From a virus: a stretch of 38,971 nt of DNA. Of this stretch, positions 31,200-37,689 are shown piece after piece (the first letter of the stretch is position 1; each line of letters starts with the position of its first letter). The DNA is taken from IMG/VR virus record IMGVR_UViG_3300003937_000007, positions 1 through 38,971 of that record. One strand, given 5' to 3'. The notes beneath the pieces were generated by a model. The model was not told the DNA's origin, ran no database searches, and saw only the letters and a list, made by a program, of their open reading frames with translations. The position numbers and the translations under genes were made by a program.

Positions 31200-31634
31200 A
31201 TGGAAACCGATGTTCAAGGTTTGTTGGAAAGCCTTATAGGACATTATGGTTGGATAGTAGTTACATTTGGTATTGGTTTCTTTTTTAAAGAGTCCATAAT
31301 GAATATGATTCAGGGTATGCAAATATTTATGGGTAACGATTTTAATAATGATGATGTTATCTATATTAGTGGCCGAGAAGCCAGAGTCGTGAGAGTCGGA
31401 ATAACTAAGACAGTATTTTACATGACCGACAGGAGAAGTAAAATGGTAGTGCCCAATGAAAAACTAAAATCCTTAACCTTAGAGAAACGATTACCGCGTG
31501 GTGCACGCCAGGCTAAAGACGGTTATTTGCCTAAATCTACCGATAAACTATCAGATAAACAAAAACAAGGATTACATGCAGTTTCTAAAGAAAAAACTGT
31601 ACGAGATAAGGGAAAAAAAATATCAAAAAAGTAG
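31200..31634 (+). CDS. MscS-like membrane protein (truncated mechanosensitive channel type), 144 aa
   Basis: Residues about 14-32 are a membrane span (YGWIVVTFGIGFFFKESIMN). Then GNDFNNDDVIYISGREARVV, followed by VGITKTVFYMTDRRSKMVVP and NEKL, matches the beta domain of MscS channels (GDxIxIxGxxGxVxxIxLxxTxLxxxDxxxVxIPNxxL). The last 55 residues are a basic tail (KDGYLPKSTDKLSDKQKQGL). Real MscS has three spans and 286 aa; here only the pore-lining end and beta domain are left. It could form a small channel, or poison or plug host MscS rings. AGGAG lies upstream of ATG 31200; it heads the envelope gene run. Confidence 0.7.
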   Translation: METDVQGLLESLIGHYGWIVVTFGIGFFFKESIMNMIQGMQIFMGNDFNNDDVIYISGREARVVRVGITKTVFYMTDRRSKMVVPNEKLKSLTLEKRLPRGARQAKDGYLPKSTDKLSDKQKQGLHAVSKEKTVRDKGKKISKK

Positions 31635-31662
31635 TAAGTTTTAATTAAAATTTAAAGGTTTT

Positions 31663-31676
31663 AATATTTATTAGTG
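31663..31676 (+). promoter_or_regulatory. Candidate late promoter, AATATTTATTAGTG
   Basis: Fourth copy of the TATTTAT-N3-TG element, 57 bases upstream of the ATG at 31734 in a 99-base gap. Confidence 0.45.
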
Positions 31677-31705
31677 GAACATATTGAGGATATAGATGAT
31701 TAATA

Positions 31706-31721
31706 CTGATTAAATAATCAG
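31706..31721 (+). promoter_or_regulatory. Hairpin next to the ribosome binding site of the 31734 gene
   Basis: CTGATT-AAAT-AATCAG is a perfect six-pair inverted repeat ending one or two bases before the AGGAAGG Shine-Dalgarno sequence. It could shield or position the ribosome binding site; effect unproven. Confidence 0.35.
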
Positions 31722-31733
31722 AGGAAGGTTAAT

Positions 31734-32099
31734 ATGAAACGATTAATTATGGTTTTGGCACTATGTGTACCATTAATGGCACAAGGAATACCAAAACAAG
31801 AAGACAAACAAGACAATGAGAATGTAGAACAACGAGATAAAAAATCTTGGACAAAAAGAGCTATAGTAGGATTACAAAATGCTGAGTGGAGAAAATTTGA
31901 TGCCGCTCACAGAAGAGCTCATTCTAAACGAGGTGAACATGCAGGTAAAGAATCTAAAAAACATAGAAGTGGTTGGGTTCGTAAGGCTGTAGGAATTGTT
32001 GTGATAGGTGGTATTGGATACTACATTGGTGTAAATGACAGAAAACATCGTAAAGGTGGTCATAAAAAACCTGGTGGATGGAATAGACCTACAAAATAA
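31734..32099 (+). CDS. Secreted basic protein with glycine-rich membrane segment (121 aa)
   Basis: A clear signal peptide (KRLIMVLALCVPLMAQG, cleavage probably after MAQ). The mature part is strongly basic and His-rich (AAHRRAHSKRGEHAGKESKK) and has one glycine-rich hydrophobic segment near residues 84-97 (AVGIVVIGGIGYYIG), like the spans of small membrane-active or glycine-zipper proteins. It ends in a His/Lys tail (HRKGGHKKPGGW). It would act in the periplasm or at the inner or outer membrane. No family recognised. Good AGGAAGG ribosome binding site. Confidence 0.65.
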   Translation: MKRLIMVLALCVPLMAQGIPKQEDKQDNENVEQRDKKSWTKRAIVGLQNAEWRKFDAAHRRAHSKRGEHAGKESKKHRSGWVRKAVGIVVIGGIGYYIGVNDRKHRKGGHKKPGGWNRPTK

Positions 32100-32125
32100 C
32101 ATTCAAAGGAGAGAGTGAACGAAGT

Positions 32126-33388
32126 ATGAGAAAATTATGGATGATACCATTGTTATTTAGTTTTGTGTTTTCACAGAATTTAATAACAGACTTTTTTAAA
32201 TATTCAACTGTATATGCTGGATTTAATTTATCTTCACCTAAATGGGAAGATGATAGATACAGATTGCAGTTAATAAATCCAGAAACTGGCCTACCAGATT
32301 GGCAGGGTGGAACTATTAGTGTAAATAAAGAAGATATAGAATTAAAACCAGATTTTGATTTCTCATTTGGTATAAGAAAAATCGCAAGATTTCATTATGA
32401 ACCAAAACGAGGAGTTAAAAATGCTGGTATAGGTGGAGATTGGTATAAAGGAAATGAATCAAGTCCAAATGATGCTGCTACAATTGGTAGAGTTAAAGGA
32501 TTTGAGTATTTAATAAAATATGAAGAAAATCGTAGATGGGATGAGGAGTTTACATCTCAAGAATATAATTTACGATATCTTGGTGATTGGTTTATTGCTA
32601 AAATTAAATACCATGATTTACAATTAGAAGACATTAAATATTCCCAAGCAGATTTGAGATTTAGAAAAGAATTTCTATTAGAGGATGCAAGTCTAAATCT
32701 ATCAGTTGGTATTGGTGGGAGAGAACATCCAGTTTATGGATTTGCCCCTACCGTTATAGATACAAGTTGGTATACAGGTTCTTGGTGGGATTTCGCATCA
32801 GATGAATTTGGTGTAAGTGATAAATACTATCGTGGTGATTTAGACGGAGATGGAGTAGGAGATGGTGGAATGACTATATATGATGCAGCTACAGGACAAC
32901 CAATAGGTTGGGTAGGTAGTGATTTTAGATGGTTTGATGCCAATGGTGAATTAATGGCAATGTCTGATAGAGAATTTTATCAATATCATTTTCCTGAATT
33001 ATTAGAAAATTGGTTTGAAGATAAAACAAAGGCATTAGGAAATCAACGAGAAATATCATTATCATTCGGTTTAGATTACTATAAATACACAGAGAACTTT
33101 TGGATACATGCATGGGGAACTTTGTTTCCTATCCACTATGGATTAGATAAATACTCTTTCCATAATGCATTTGCATTTAAAGAACATGAAAAACGAGGTG
33201 GGGATCCACTTGAGTTTGAATTTATGGATGCAGAAATAGAACAATGGAATGATTATGACTTCGGTGCAGTAATCGGATTTAAATTAAAAGATAATTTAGG
33301 ATTTTATGCTGAAGGTAAATATTTATACTATTGGGAACGCCCTACTTATGATGTACGATTAGGGTTAAATTATCAGTTTTTAAACTAA
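32126..33388 (+). CDS. Secreted outer-membrane beta-barrel-like protein (420 aa)
   Basis: Signal peptide RKLWMIPLLFSFVFSQN (cleavage near FSQ). The mature chain alternates aromatic and polar strands (YSTVYAGFNLSSP; FDFSFGIRKIARFHYEP; GDWFIAKIKYHDLQLE; ASLNLSVGIGGREHP; REISLSFGLDYYKYTENFW; FGAVIGFKLKDNLGFYAEGK) and ends DVRLGLNYQFLN, an outer-membrane-insertion type C-terminal signature. An Asp-rich loop, DLDGDGVGDGG near residues 238-248, looks like a calcium-binding (EF-hand/dockerin-like) turn. No named porin family. Such a protein in a phage may alter the host surface, for example superinfection exclusion; speculative. Confidence 0.65.
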   Translation: MRKLWMIPLLFSFVFSQNLITDFFKYSTVYAGFNLSSPKWEDDRYRLQLINPETGLPDWQGGTISVNKEDIELKPDFDFSFGIRKIARFHYEPKRGVKNAGIGGDWYKGNESSPNDAATIGRVKGFEYLIKYEENRRWDEEFTSQEYNLRYLGDWFIAKIKYHDLQLEDIKYSQADLRFRKEFLLEDASLNLSVGIGGREHPVYGFAPTVIDTSWYTGSWWDFASDEFGVSDKYYRGDLDGDGVGDGGMTIYDAATGQPIGWVGSDFRWFDANGELMAMSDREFYQYHFPELLENWFEDKTKALGNQREISLSFGLDYYKYTENFWIHAWGTLFPIHYGLDKYSFHNAFAFKEHEKRGGDPLEFEFMDAEIEQWNDYDFGAVIGFKLKDNLGFYAEGKYLYYWERPTYDVRLGLNYQFLN

Positions 33389-33404
33389 TATAGGAGAGAT
33401 AAGA

Positions 33405-33473
33405 ATGTTAAACGCATGTAAAAACCCAGATTGTAAATGTGAAAATTGCAATTGTAAAAATTGTGATTGTTAA
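33405..33473 (+). CDS. 22-aa cysteine-rich, metallothionein-like peptide
   Basis: ATG 33405 follows TAGGAGAG. The peptide is MLNA + CKNPDCKCENCNCKNCDC: seven cysteines in 22 residues, spaced C-x4-C-x-C-x2-C-x-C-x2-C-x-C, the pattern of metal-thiolate peptides. Likely binds Zn, Cu, Cd or an iron cluster. No signal peptide, so probably cytoplasmic. It lies in the 16-102 base gap region between the barrel gene and the next frame. Its shortness limits family assignment. Confidence 0.7.
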   Translation: MLNACKNPDCKCENCNCKNCDC

Positions 33474-33490
33474 TCACTCGGAGACAATAA

Positions 33491-34063
33491 GTGGATGAAA
33501 AGAAATTAGGTCAGATATTACTCGATAAAGATGTAATAACTAAACGACAATTACAGTCAGCTATACAACTACAAGTAAACGGTGATGATAGAAAAATAGG
33601 GGAAATCTTAATTGATAAGGAATTCCTTACTATGGGAGATTTAACAGATATTCTGTTAGAGAATGGTCATAGTGAGCCAACACCAGTTATACCAACCCCT
33701 GAGCCATCAGATTTAGTGGAAGGATCAGAATTGAGTAAAAATACAAAATTCAAAGTATCCATTCAGACGATGATTAGTGCTGGAGTTGGTATTGCAACAA
33801 TGGTTGGATTTTGGTACGCATTACAAGCAGACATACAAGAAGCAAAAGAGTTACCCGCGATTGGTAACATATATGACCAAGAGTATCCATCAAAACCAGA
33901 AGGATATAACTGGCCGCGTTCATATGAACAATATAAGGATAATGTTGGTGCACTTCAAGAAGATATGGATGCAGTATTTGAAACCTTAGAAGACTATGAA
34001 GAAAAGATTGAAGAATTAGAAAAGCAAGTTACAGAACTGAGAATTAAGGTGGGCAATAAATGA
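33491..34063 (+). CDS. Membrane protein with MshEN/GspE-N-like domain and coiled coil (190 aa)
   Basis: GTG 33491 has GGAG seven bases upstream. Residues 5-28 (KLGQILLDKDVITKRQLQSA, ending QLQ) and 35-58 (KIGEILIDKEFLTMGDLTDI) are tandem copies of the 24-residue pattern of the GspE/MshE N-terminal domain, where RLGxxLxxxGxIxxxxLxxxLxxQ binds cyclic di-GMP; here the Arg is Lys and one Gln is Asn. A Pro-rich linker, a membrane span near 93-112 (TMISAGVGIATMVGFWYALQ) and a C-terminal coiled coil (EDMDAVFETLEDYEEKIEEL) follow. A cytoplasmic sensor coupled through the membrane is a reasonable guess. The next gene overlaps by four bases. Confidence 0.65.
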   Translation: MDEKKLGQILLDKDVITKRQLQSAIQLQVNGDDRKIGEILIDKEFLTMGDLTDILLENGHSEPTPVIPTPEPSDLVEGSELSKNTKFKVSIQTMISAGVGIATMVGFWYALQADIQEAKELPAIGNIYDQEYPSKPEGYNWPRSYEQYKDNVGALQEDMDAVFETLEDYEEKIEELEKQVTELRIKVGNK

Positions 34064-34488
34064 AAAAAACAAGAATAATAAGAAATTTTCTATTTTGGTT
34101 TGTACTTGGATTTGTTATGATGGGTACAGTATCAAGTCAAACAAGACCTAAAGCAAAAGTAGAAATTACAGATAAAACTTTTAAGTCAGCAGTATCTAAA
34201 GGGTTTGTTGTGGTGATATTCACAGCAGATTATCAATTGAAAAATATTGATCCTAAGATGATAAAAGATATTGAAGGACATGAAAAAACTGTTGTGGTAT
34301 CAATACAACACAATAGTGTTTCAGCCGTTGTAAAGAAATTAAGGTTGAGAAATTATCCATCAATAGCTTTGTTTCATAATGGAGCAAAGAAAAAAGTTTG
34401 GAAACCAGATATGGATGGAAATTTAGGGATAACCCAAAAAGATATTAAAAAAGAAATAACCAATACATTAGCAGGTGATGTATTTTAA
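34060..34488 (+). CDS. Secreted thioredoxin-fold protein lacking CxxC (142 aa)
   Basis: Signal peptide or anchor (IRNFLFWFVLGFVMMGTVSS, then SSQ). The mature part follows a thioredoxin fold: KSAVSKGFVVVIFTADYQLK, where the active site WCxxC of thioredoxins is replaced by TADYQLK; then HEKTVVVSIQHNSVSAVVKK and LRNYPSIALFHNGAKKKVW, where NYPS is the cis-proline loop. With no active-site cysteine it cannot be a normal disulfide exchange enzyme; it may bind a protein or act as a scaffold in the periplasm. ATGA overlap with the previous gene. Confidence 0.7.
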   Translation: MKKTRIIRNFLFWFVLGFVMMGTVSSQTRPKAKVEITDKTFKSAVSKGFVVVIFTADYQLKNIDPKMIKDIEGHEKTVVVSIQHNSVSAVVKKLRLRNYPSIALFHNGAKKKVWKPDMDGNLGITQKDIKKEITNTLAGDVF

Positions 34489-34501
34489 AAAGGAGACTGA
34501 T

Positions 34502-35119
34502 ATGTTTAAAAAACTATTAGTAATAATACCGTTATTGTTTGCACTTGGATGTGAAGACAATATAAGTCATGAGCCAGAATCAACAATGAAATTGTGGTTG
34601 GATGGTGAAGTAGTAGATGTGGAAGCAAACTATGAAAAAATAACAACTTATGGTGAAGAAGTTGAATATTTTAATACAGAAGACAGTACCACATACACTA
34701 AAAAGATATTAGTTATTCACTTTCAAAAAGAAGGTGGTAGAGTAGAATTGAATAAAGAACATTATGCTGTAGTATTTACAGATTGGGAAGGTGATACTTC
34801 AAATGGTAAACCTATTGATGTAGGTGAATATCAATGGCCAGCTCAATGTCCAGTATGTGCAAGAAAATGTATTCACGGTGCATCAAGTAAATGGGTAAGA
34901 ATGGAAATCATTGGTGATTCAGATGTAGCCGTTGGTGGTCAAGCTCATATAGATGAGATAAGTAAAAGTGGAGATAGTTGGATAATAAGTGGAGAAGGTG
35001 AAGGAACATTTTTCAATCCATATATAGATGCTAATATGAATGGTAAAATACAGTTTTCAAATTTAAAAATAGATACAGATTCAGAAGAATCGCCGTATCA
35101 TAATTATGGTGGCAGATAA
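34502..35119 (+). CDS. Lipoprotein (205 aa)
   Basis: I choose ATG 34502, which has AAAAGGAG upstream; an ATG at 34475 in frame would place nine extra residues before the signal. The signal FKKLLVIIPLLFALGC ends in a lipobox with Cys17, so the mature protein is probably lipid-anchored. A central CPVCARKC cluster (about residue 117-124) could bind zinc or form disulfides. Beta-rich sequence throughout (WLDGEVVDVEANYEKITTYG; GDSWIISGEGEGTFFNPYID). No named family. It follows the thioredoxin-fold gene and precedes the TolA-like gene. Confidence 0.75.
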   Translation: MFKKLLVIIPLLFALGCEDNISHEPESTMKLWLDGEVVDVEANYEKITTYGEEVEYFNTEDSTTYTKKILVIHFQKEGGRVELNKEHYAVVFTDWEGDTSNGKPIDVGEYQWPAQCPVCARKCIHGASSKWVRMEIIGDSDVAVGGQAHIDEISKSGDSWIISGEGEGTFFNPYIDANMNGKIQFSNLKIDTDSEESPYHNYGGR

Positions 35120-35140
35120 ACCACTTGTAGGAGAAAGAAT

Positions 35141-36223
35141 ATGGCTGACGAAAATCAAGTAGAAACAAGTGAATCAGTATCAGTAGGTGATGATGAAGTT
35201 GGTGCAAGTGTAGAAGTAGATACAGGAGCAAGTGTAGAGGTAAGTGATGGTGGAGTATCAGCAGAAGCTCATTATGAAGAATCTGCAGAAGCTCATGCTG
35301 GAGTATCAACAGAATCAGACTTGGGAGAAGCTCATGCTGGAGTATCAGCCGAAGTAAGTGTTGAAGCAGAAGTTCATGCAGATGCAGGATTTGATGGTGA
35401 AGATGTGAGTGCAAGTGTTGGAGCATCAATTGAGGAAAAAGCTCAAGTAGGTGTTGAAGCAGGAGCAAGTACTGATGGGGCTGGAGTTGAAGTTTCAGGT
35501 GATGCATATGTTGAAACACACGCAACAGCAGAAGCAGATGTAAGTGTTGGAGAACATGGAGTAGAAGCTGGTGGAGAAGCATCCATTGGTTCAAGTGTCG
35601 GTGTTGAAGGTGAAGGAAGTGCAACCGTAGGAGCCGCAACTGGAACAGTTGGTGGTGGAGTTAGTGTTGGTGAACAAGTTGGAATTGGTGGAGAAGGACA
35701 CGCAACTATGGAAGATGGTGTAGTTGATGTAGGTGTTAGTGGAGATGTAGCAGCGTTAGTAGGAATTGAAGTTGATGTGGATGTACAAATAGATACTAAA
35801 GAAGTTCAGAAAGAAGCTGAAGCGGCACGAGTAGCAGCTGAAGAAGAAGCAAAACGAGTTGCTCAAGATGTGGCTGATGCAAAGAGAATTGCAGACCAAC
35901 AAGCAGCTGAGGCAAAAAGAATTGCAGATGAAGCTAAAGCAGAAGCAGAACGACAAGCCGAAGAAGTTAAGAAACAGGCTGAAGAAGCAAAACAACGAGC
36001 CGAAGAAGAAGCAAAACGAGTTGCTCAAGAAGCGGCAGATGCTAAAAGAATTGCAGAACAACAGGCGGCAGTGGCGAAAAAGAAAGCCGATGAGGCCTCA
36101 AAAGCAGCAAAGAAAGCAGCAGATGATGCAGCTAATAAAGCAAAGAAAGGTACTAAGAAAGCCACTAAGTCAATTTCAAAAGCTTTTGGTGGCGGTAAAA
36201 AGAAACATAAGAAGAAACACTAA
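35141..36223 (+). CDS. Repetitive acidic protein with TolA-like helical domain (360 aa)
   Basis: Residues 1-210 are short acidic repeats of Ala/Val/Glu/Gly/Ser (GASVEVDTGASVEVSDGGVS) with no signal peptide. Residues about 225-320 are one long Ala/Lys/Glu helix (EEEAKRVAQDVADAKRIADQ, QAEEVKKQAEEAKQRAEEEA), like the TolA stalk domain, followed by a very basic end (KKGTKKATKSISKAF, GGGKKKHKKKH). The two copies of EEAKRVAQ..AxDAKRIA show internal duplication. AGGAGA lies before ATG 35141. It could span or bundle in the cell envelope or be a virion-internal DNA-binding or tail protein; not settled. It ends one base from the next gene. Confidence 0.7.
   Translation: MADENQVETSESVSVGDDEVGASVEVDTGASVEVSDGGVSAEAHYEESAEAHAGVSTESDLGEAHAGVSAEVSVEAEVHADAGFDGEDVSASVGASIEEKAQVGVEAGASTDGAGVEVSGDAYVETHATAEADVSVGEHGVEAGGEASIGSSVGVEGEGSATVGAATGTVGGGVSVGEQVGIGGEGHATMEDGVVDVGVSGDVAALVGIEVDVDVQIDTKEVQKEAEAARVAAEEEAKRVAQDVADAKRIADQQAAEAKRIADEAKAEAERQAEEVKKQAEEAKQRAEEEAKRVAQEAADAKRIAEQQAAVAKKKADEASKAAKKAADDAANKAKKGTKKATKSISKAFGGGKKKHKKKH
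35287..35347 (+). repeat. Direct repeat pair inside the acidic-repeat gene
   Basis: AGAAGCTCATGCTGGAGTAT at 35287-35306 and again at 35326-35345, both followed by CA. The 39-base period is 13 codons and keeps frame, so the repeats encode AEAHAGVS-type units. Confidence 0.85.
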
Positions 36224-36483
36224 TGGCTATAACAGATTACGATGAATTACATGGTGGTGATGGACTACCAGATTGGATGCAATATAGTATTAGTATTGCA
36301 ATGTTTGGAATGTTTATATGGATAATTTGGTTGTTATTTCATTCTACTTTAGACCCACAGTTTAGAGACTTACTTAATATTATTGTAGGTGGTTTTTTAG
36401 CTTCATTTGGTAAAGTAGTAGACTTTTGGTTTAAACACGAAAAGTCTAAAAAGGGTGTAATGAGATGTACAGGAGGTAAATAA
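36223..36483 (+). CDS. Two-span membrane protein, holin-like (86 aa)
   Basis: Residues 19-40 (YSISIAMFGMFIWIIWLLFH) and about 51-68 (LLNIIVGGFLASFGKVVDFW) are membrane spans, followed by a charged C-terminal tail (FKHEKSKKGVMRCTGGK). Size, spans and polar tail fit class II holins, which make the inner-membrane holes at lysis. The second span plus DFWFKHEK resembles uncharacterised small holin-like proteins. It lies beside PAP2 and peptidase genes; no endolysin neighbour is clear. ATG 36223 overlaps the previous stop. Confidence 0.55.
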   Translation: MAITDYDELHGGDGLPDWMQYSISIAMFGMFIWIIWLLFHSTLDPQFRDLLNIIVGGFLASFGKVVDFWFKHEKSKKGVMRCTGGK

Positions 36484-36633
36484 ATGCCAAACAGAAAAGC
36501 AAAAGATAGAAAAGCTAAACGACAGAAGTTAAATGAAAAATGGAAACGAGAAGGTCGTACTGCCGTTCAACATAAAAAATGGTTGAAGAAAAATGGTGGT
36601 AAACAAAAACCAAAATATGGAGTTTATTCGTGA
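36484..36633 (+). CDS. Small very basic protein (49 aa)
   Basis: ATG 36484 follows the previous stop directly. Almost half of the residues are Lys or Arg (NRKAKDRKAKRQKLNEKWKR, HKKWLKKNGGKQKPKYGVYS), so nucleic-acid or membrane binding is likely. Its stop overlaps the GTG of the next gene. No family recognised. Confidence 0.6.
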   Translation: MPNRKAKDRKAKRQKLNEKWKREGRTAVQHKKWLKKNGGKQKPKYGVYS

Positions 36634-37277
36634 TTAAATTAAAAGAACTTATAGAATTAAAATCTATGATTTATTCTGAAGAAGTGAAACCAAAACACCA
36701 GAAAAAAATAGATATGAAGTTGAGTGTATTTCGTGAAGATTTACAATTACCTTATAGTTTGGGTACTTCATTAAAACCTGATAATGATTCACCAACGACA
36801 ATGAGAGAATTGAAATATCTTAGTGGTTTAAAAACTAATAATGATTTAGTAGAAGAAGGTGATGATATAAAAGGAAATTTTATACCATTAATTGATGAGA
36901 ATGAAATACCAATTTCTAAAACTTATGTAAAACAGGTTATTAAAGAAAGTGCAAAATTTGTCATGGAGATGAAATATCATTATAATCGTCCAAGACCATT
37001 TCAGGTTGCAGAAGTTTATGGTATAGATTTAAAAGGACATAAAACTGATAGTATGAATACACCAAGTTATCCAAGTGGACATGCAATTCAAGGATATTTA
37101 GTTGCAGAATTATTCTCATTTGTAGACCCAAAGAATTCAAAACAATATCAAGAAATTGGTGAATCAATTGCACACTCAAGAATAAATGCTAAGGCTCATT
37201 ATCCAAGTGATAAGAAATTTGGTAAGAAAGTCTCTGAAGTTTTATTTAAAGGGTTGATAAAAAATGATAACACTTAA
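36630..37277 (+). CDS. PAP2-superfamily acid phosphatase-like protein (215 aa)
   Basis: GTG 36630 overlaps the previous stop (GTGA). All three PAP2 signatures are exact: K-x6-RP with Lys115 and Arg122-Pro123 (KYHYNRPRP), PSGH at 148-151, and SR-x5-H-x3-D from Ser183 to Asp194 (SRINAKAHYPSD). These residues bind phosphate or vanadate and form the active site. No signal peptide or clear membrane spans, so it resembles soluble class A acid phosphatase or haloperoxidase-like members. A role in phosphate scavenging or in membrane lipid or cell-wall precursor metabolism would fit. It overlaps the next gene by 14 bases. Confidence 0.85.
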   Translation: MIKLKELIELKSMIYSEEVKPKHQKKIDMKLSVFREDLQLPYSLGTSLKPDNDSPTTMRELKYLSGLKTNNDLVEEGDDIKGNFIPLIDENEIPISKTYVKQVIKESAKFVMEMKYHYNRPRPFQVAEVYGIDLKGHKTDSMNTPSYPSGHAIQGYLVAELFSFVDPKNSKQYQEIGESIAHSRINAKAHYPSDKKFGKKVSEVLFKGLIKNDNT

Positions 37278-37656
37278 AGAAGTATACCAATTAGATGAGA
37301 GAACAGATTTTCAATATGTTGCTTCTGAATTAGTAAAATATTATGGATTGAGAAGTAAAATAAAATTTGGTACTTATGGTAAAAATGAAGGTGATTATGA
37401 TTTTGATAATGATGTAATTAAATTACGAAAAAGTTACCCAAATGTCAAGGAATTTATAGTTTCAGTACTACATGAGATACATCATGCAACTCAAGTAAAG
37501 AAGTATGGTAAAAAAAGATTTTTAAAGAAATATATTCAAGCCAGTAATATGGCAGATTTTGATGGTTTTAATCGATATGACAATAATAAATGGGAAAGAA
37601 AGGCTGAAAATTGGGCCAATCAAGAATATCGTAGATTTTGGAAAAATAAATTCTAA
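37264..37656 (+). CDS. HExxH zinc metallopeptidase-like protein (130 aa)
   Basis: The zinc motif HEIHH is at residues 70-74, preceded by a helix (NVKEFIVSVL), followed by the downstream WERKAENWANQE segment, whose Glu111 or Glu115 may be the third ligand (pattern of ImmA/IrrE or WLM-like peptidases). N-terminal part contains a beta pair (IKFGTYGKNEGDYDFDNDVI). It starts inside the PAP2 gene. A soluble zinc peptidase; the target is unknown. ImmA-type peptidases often cleave regulators, and related ones act on cell wall. Confidence 0.75.
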   Translation: MITLKEVYQLDERTDFQYVASELVKYYGLRSKIKFGTYGKNEGDYDFDNDVIKLRKSYPNVKEFIVSVLHEIHHATQVKKYGKKRFLKKYIQASNMADFDGFNRYDNNKWERKAENWANQEYRRFWKNKF

Positions 37657-37689
37657 TTTGGGGATTTTAGCTTATATTTATATATAGTT

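Noticed and set aside
35031-35639. 202-aa - strand ORF made mostly of Leu and His
   Set aside because: It is the antisense of the Ala/Glu/Val repeat gene and reflects codon bias, not coding.
37671-37687. A late promoter for the nuclease gene at 37690
   Set aside because: TATATTTATATATAG is similar to the late element, but it ends only a few bases from the ATG, leaving no room for a ribosome binding site; could be chance A/T richness.
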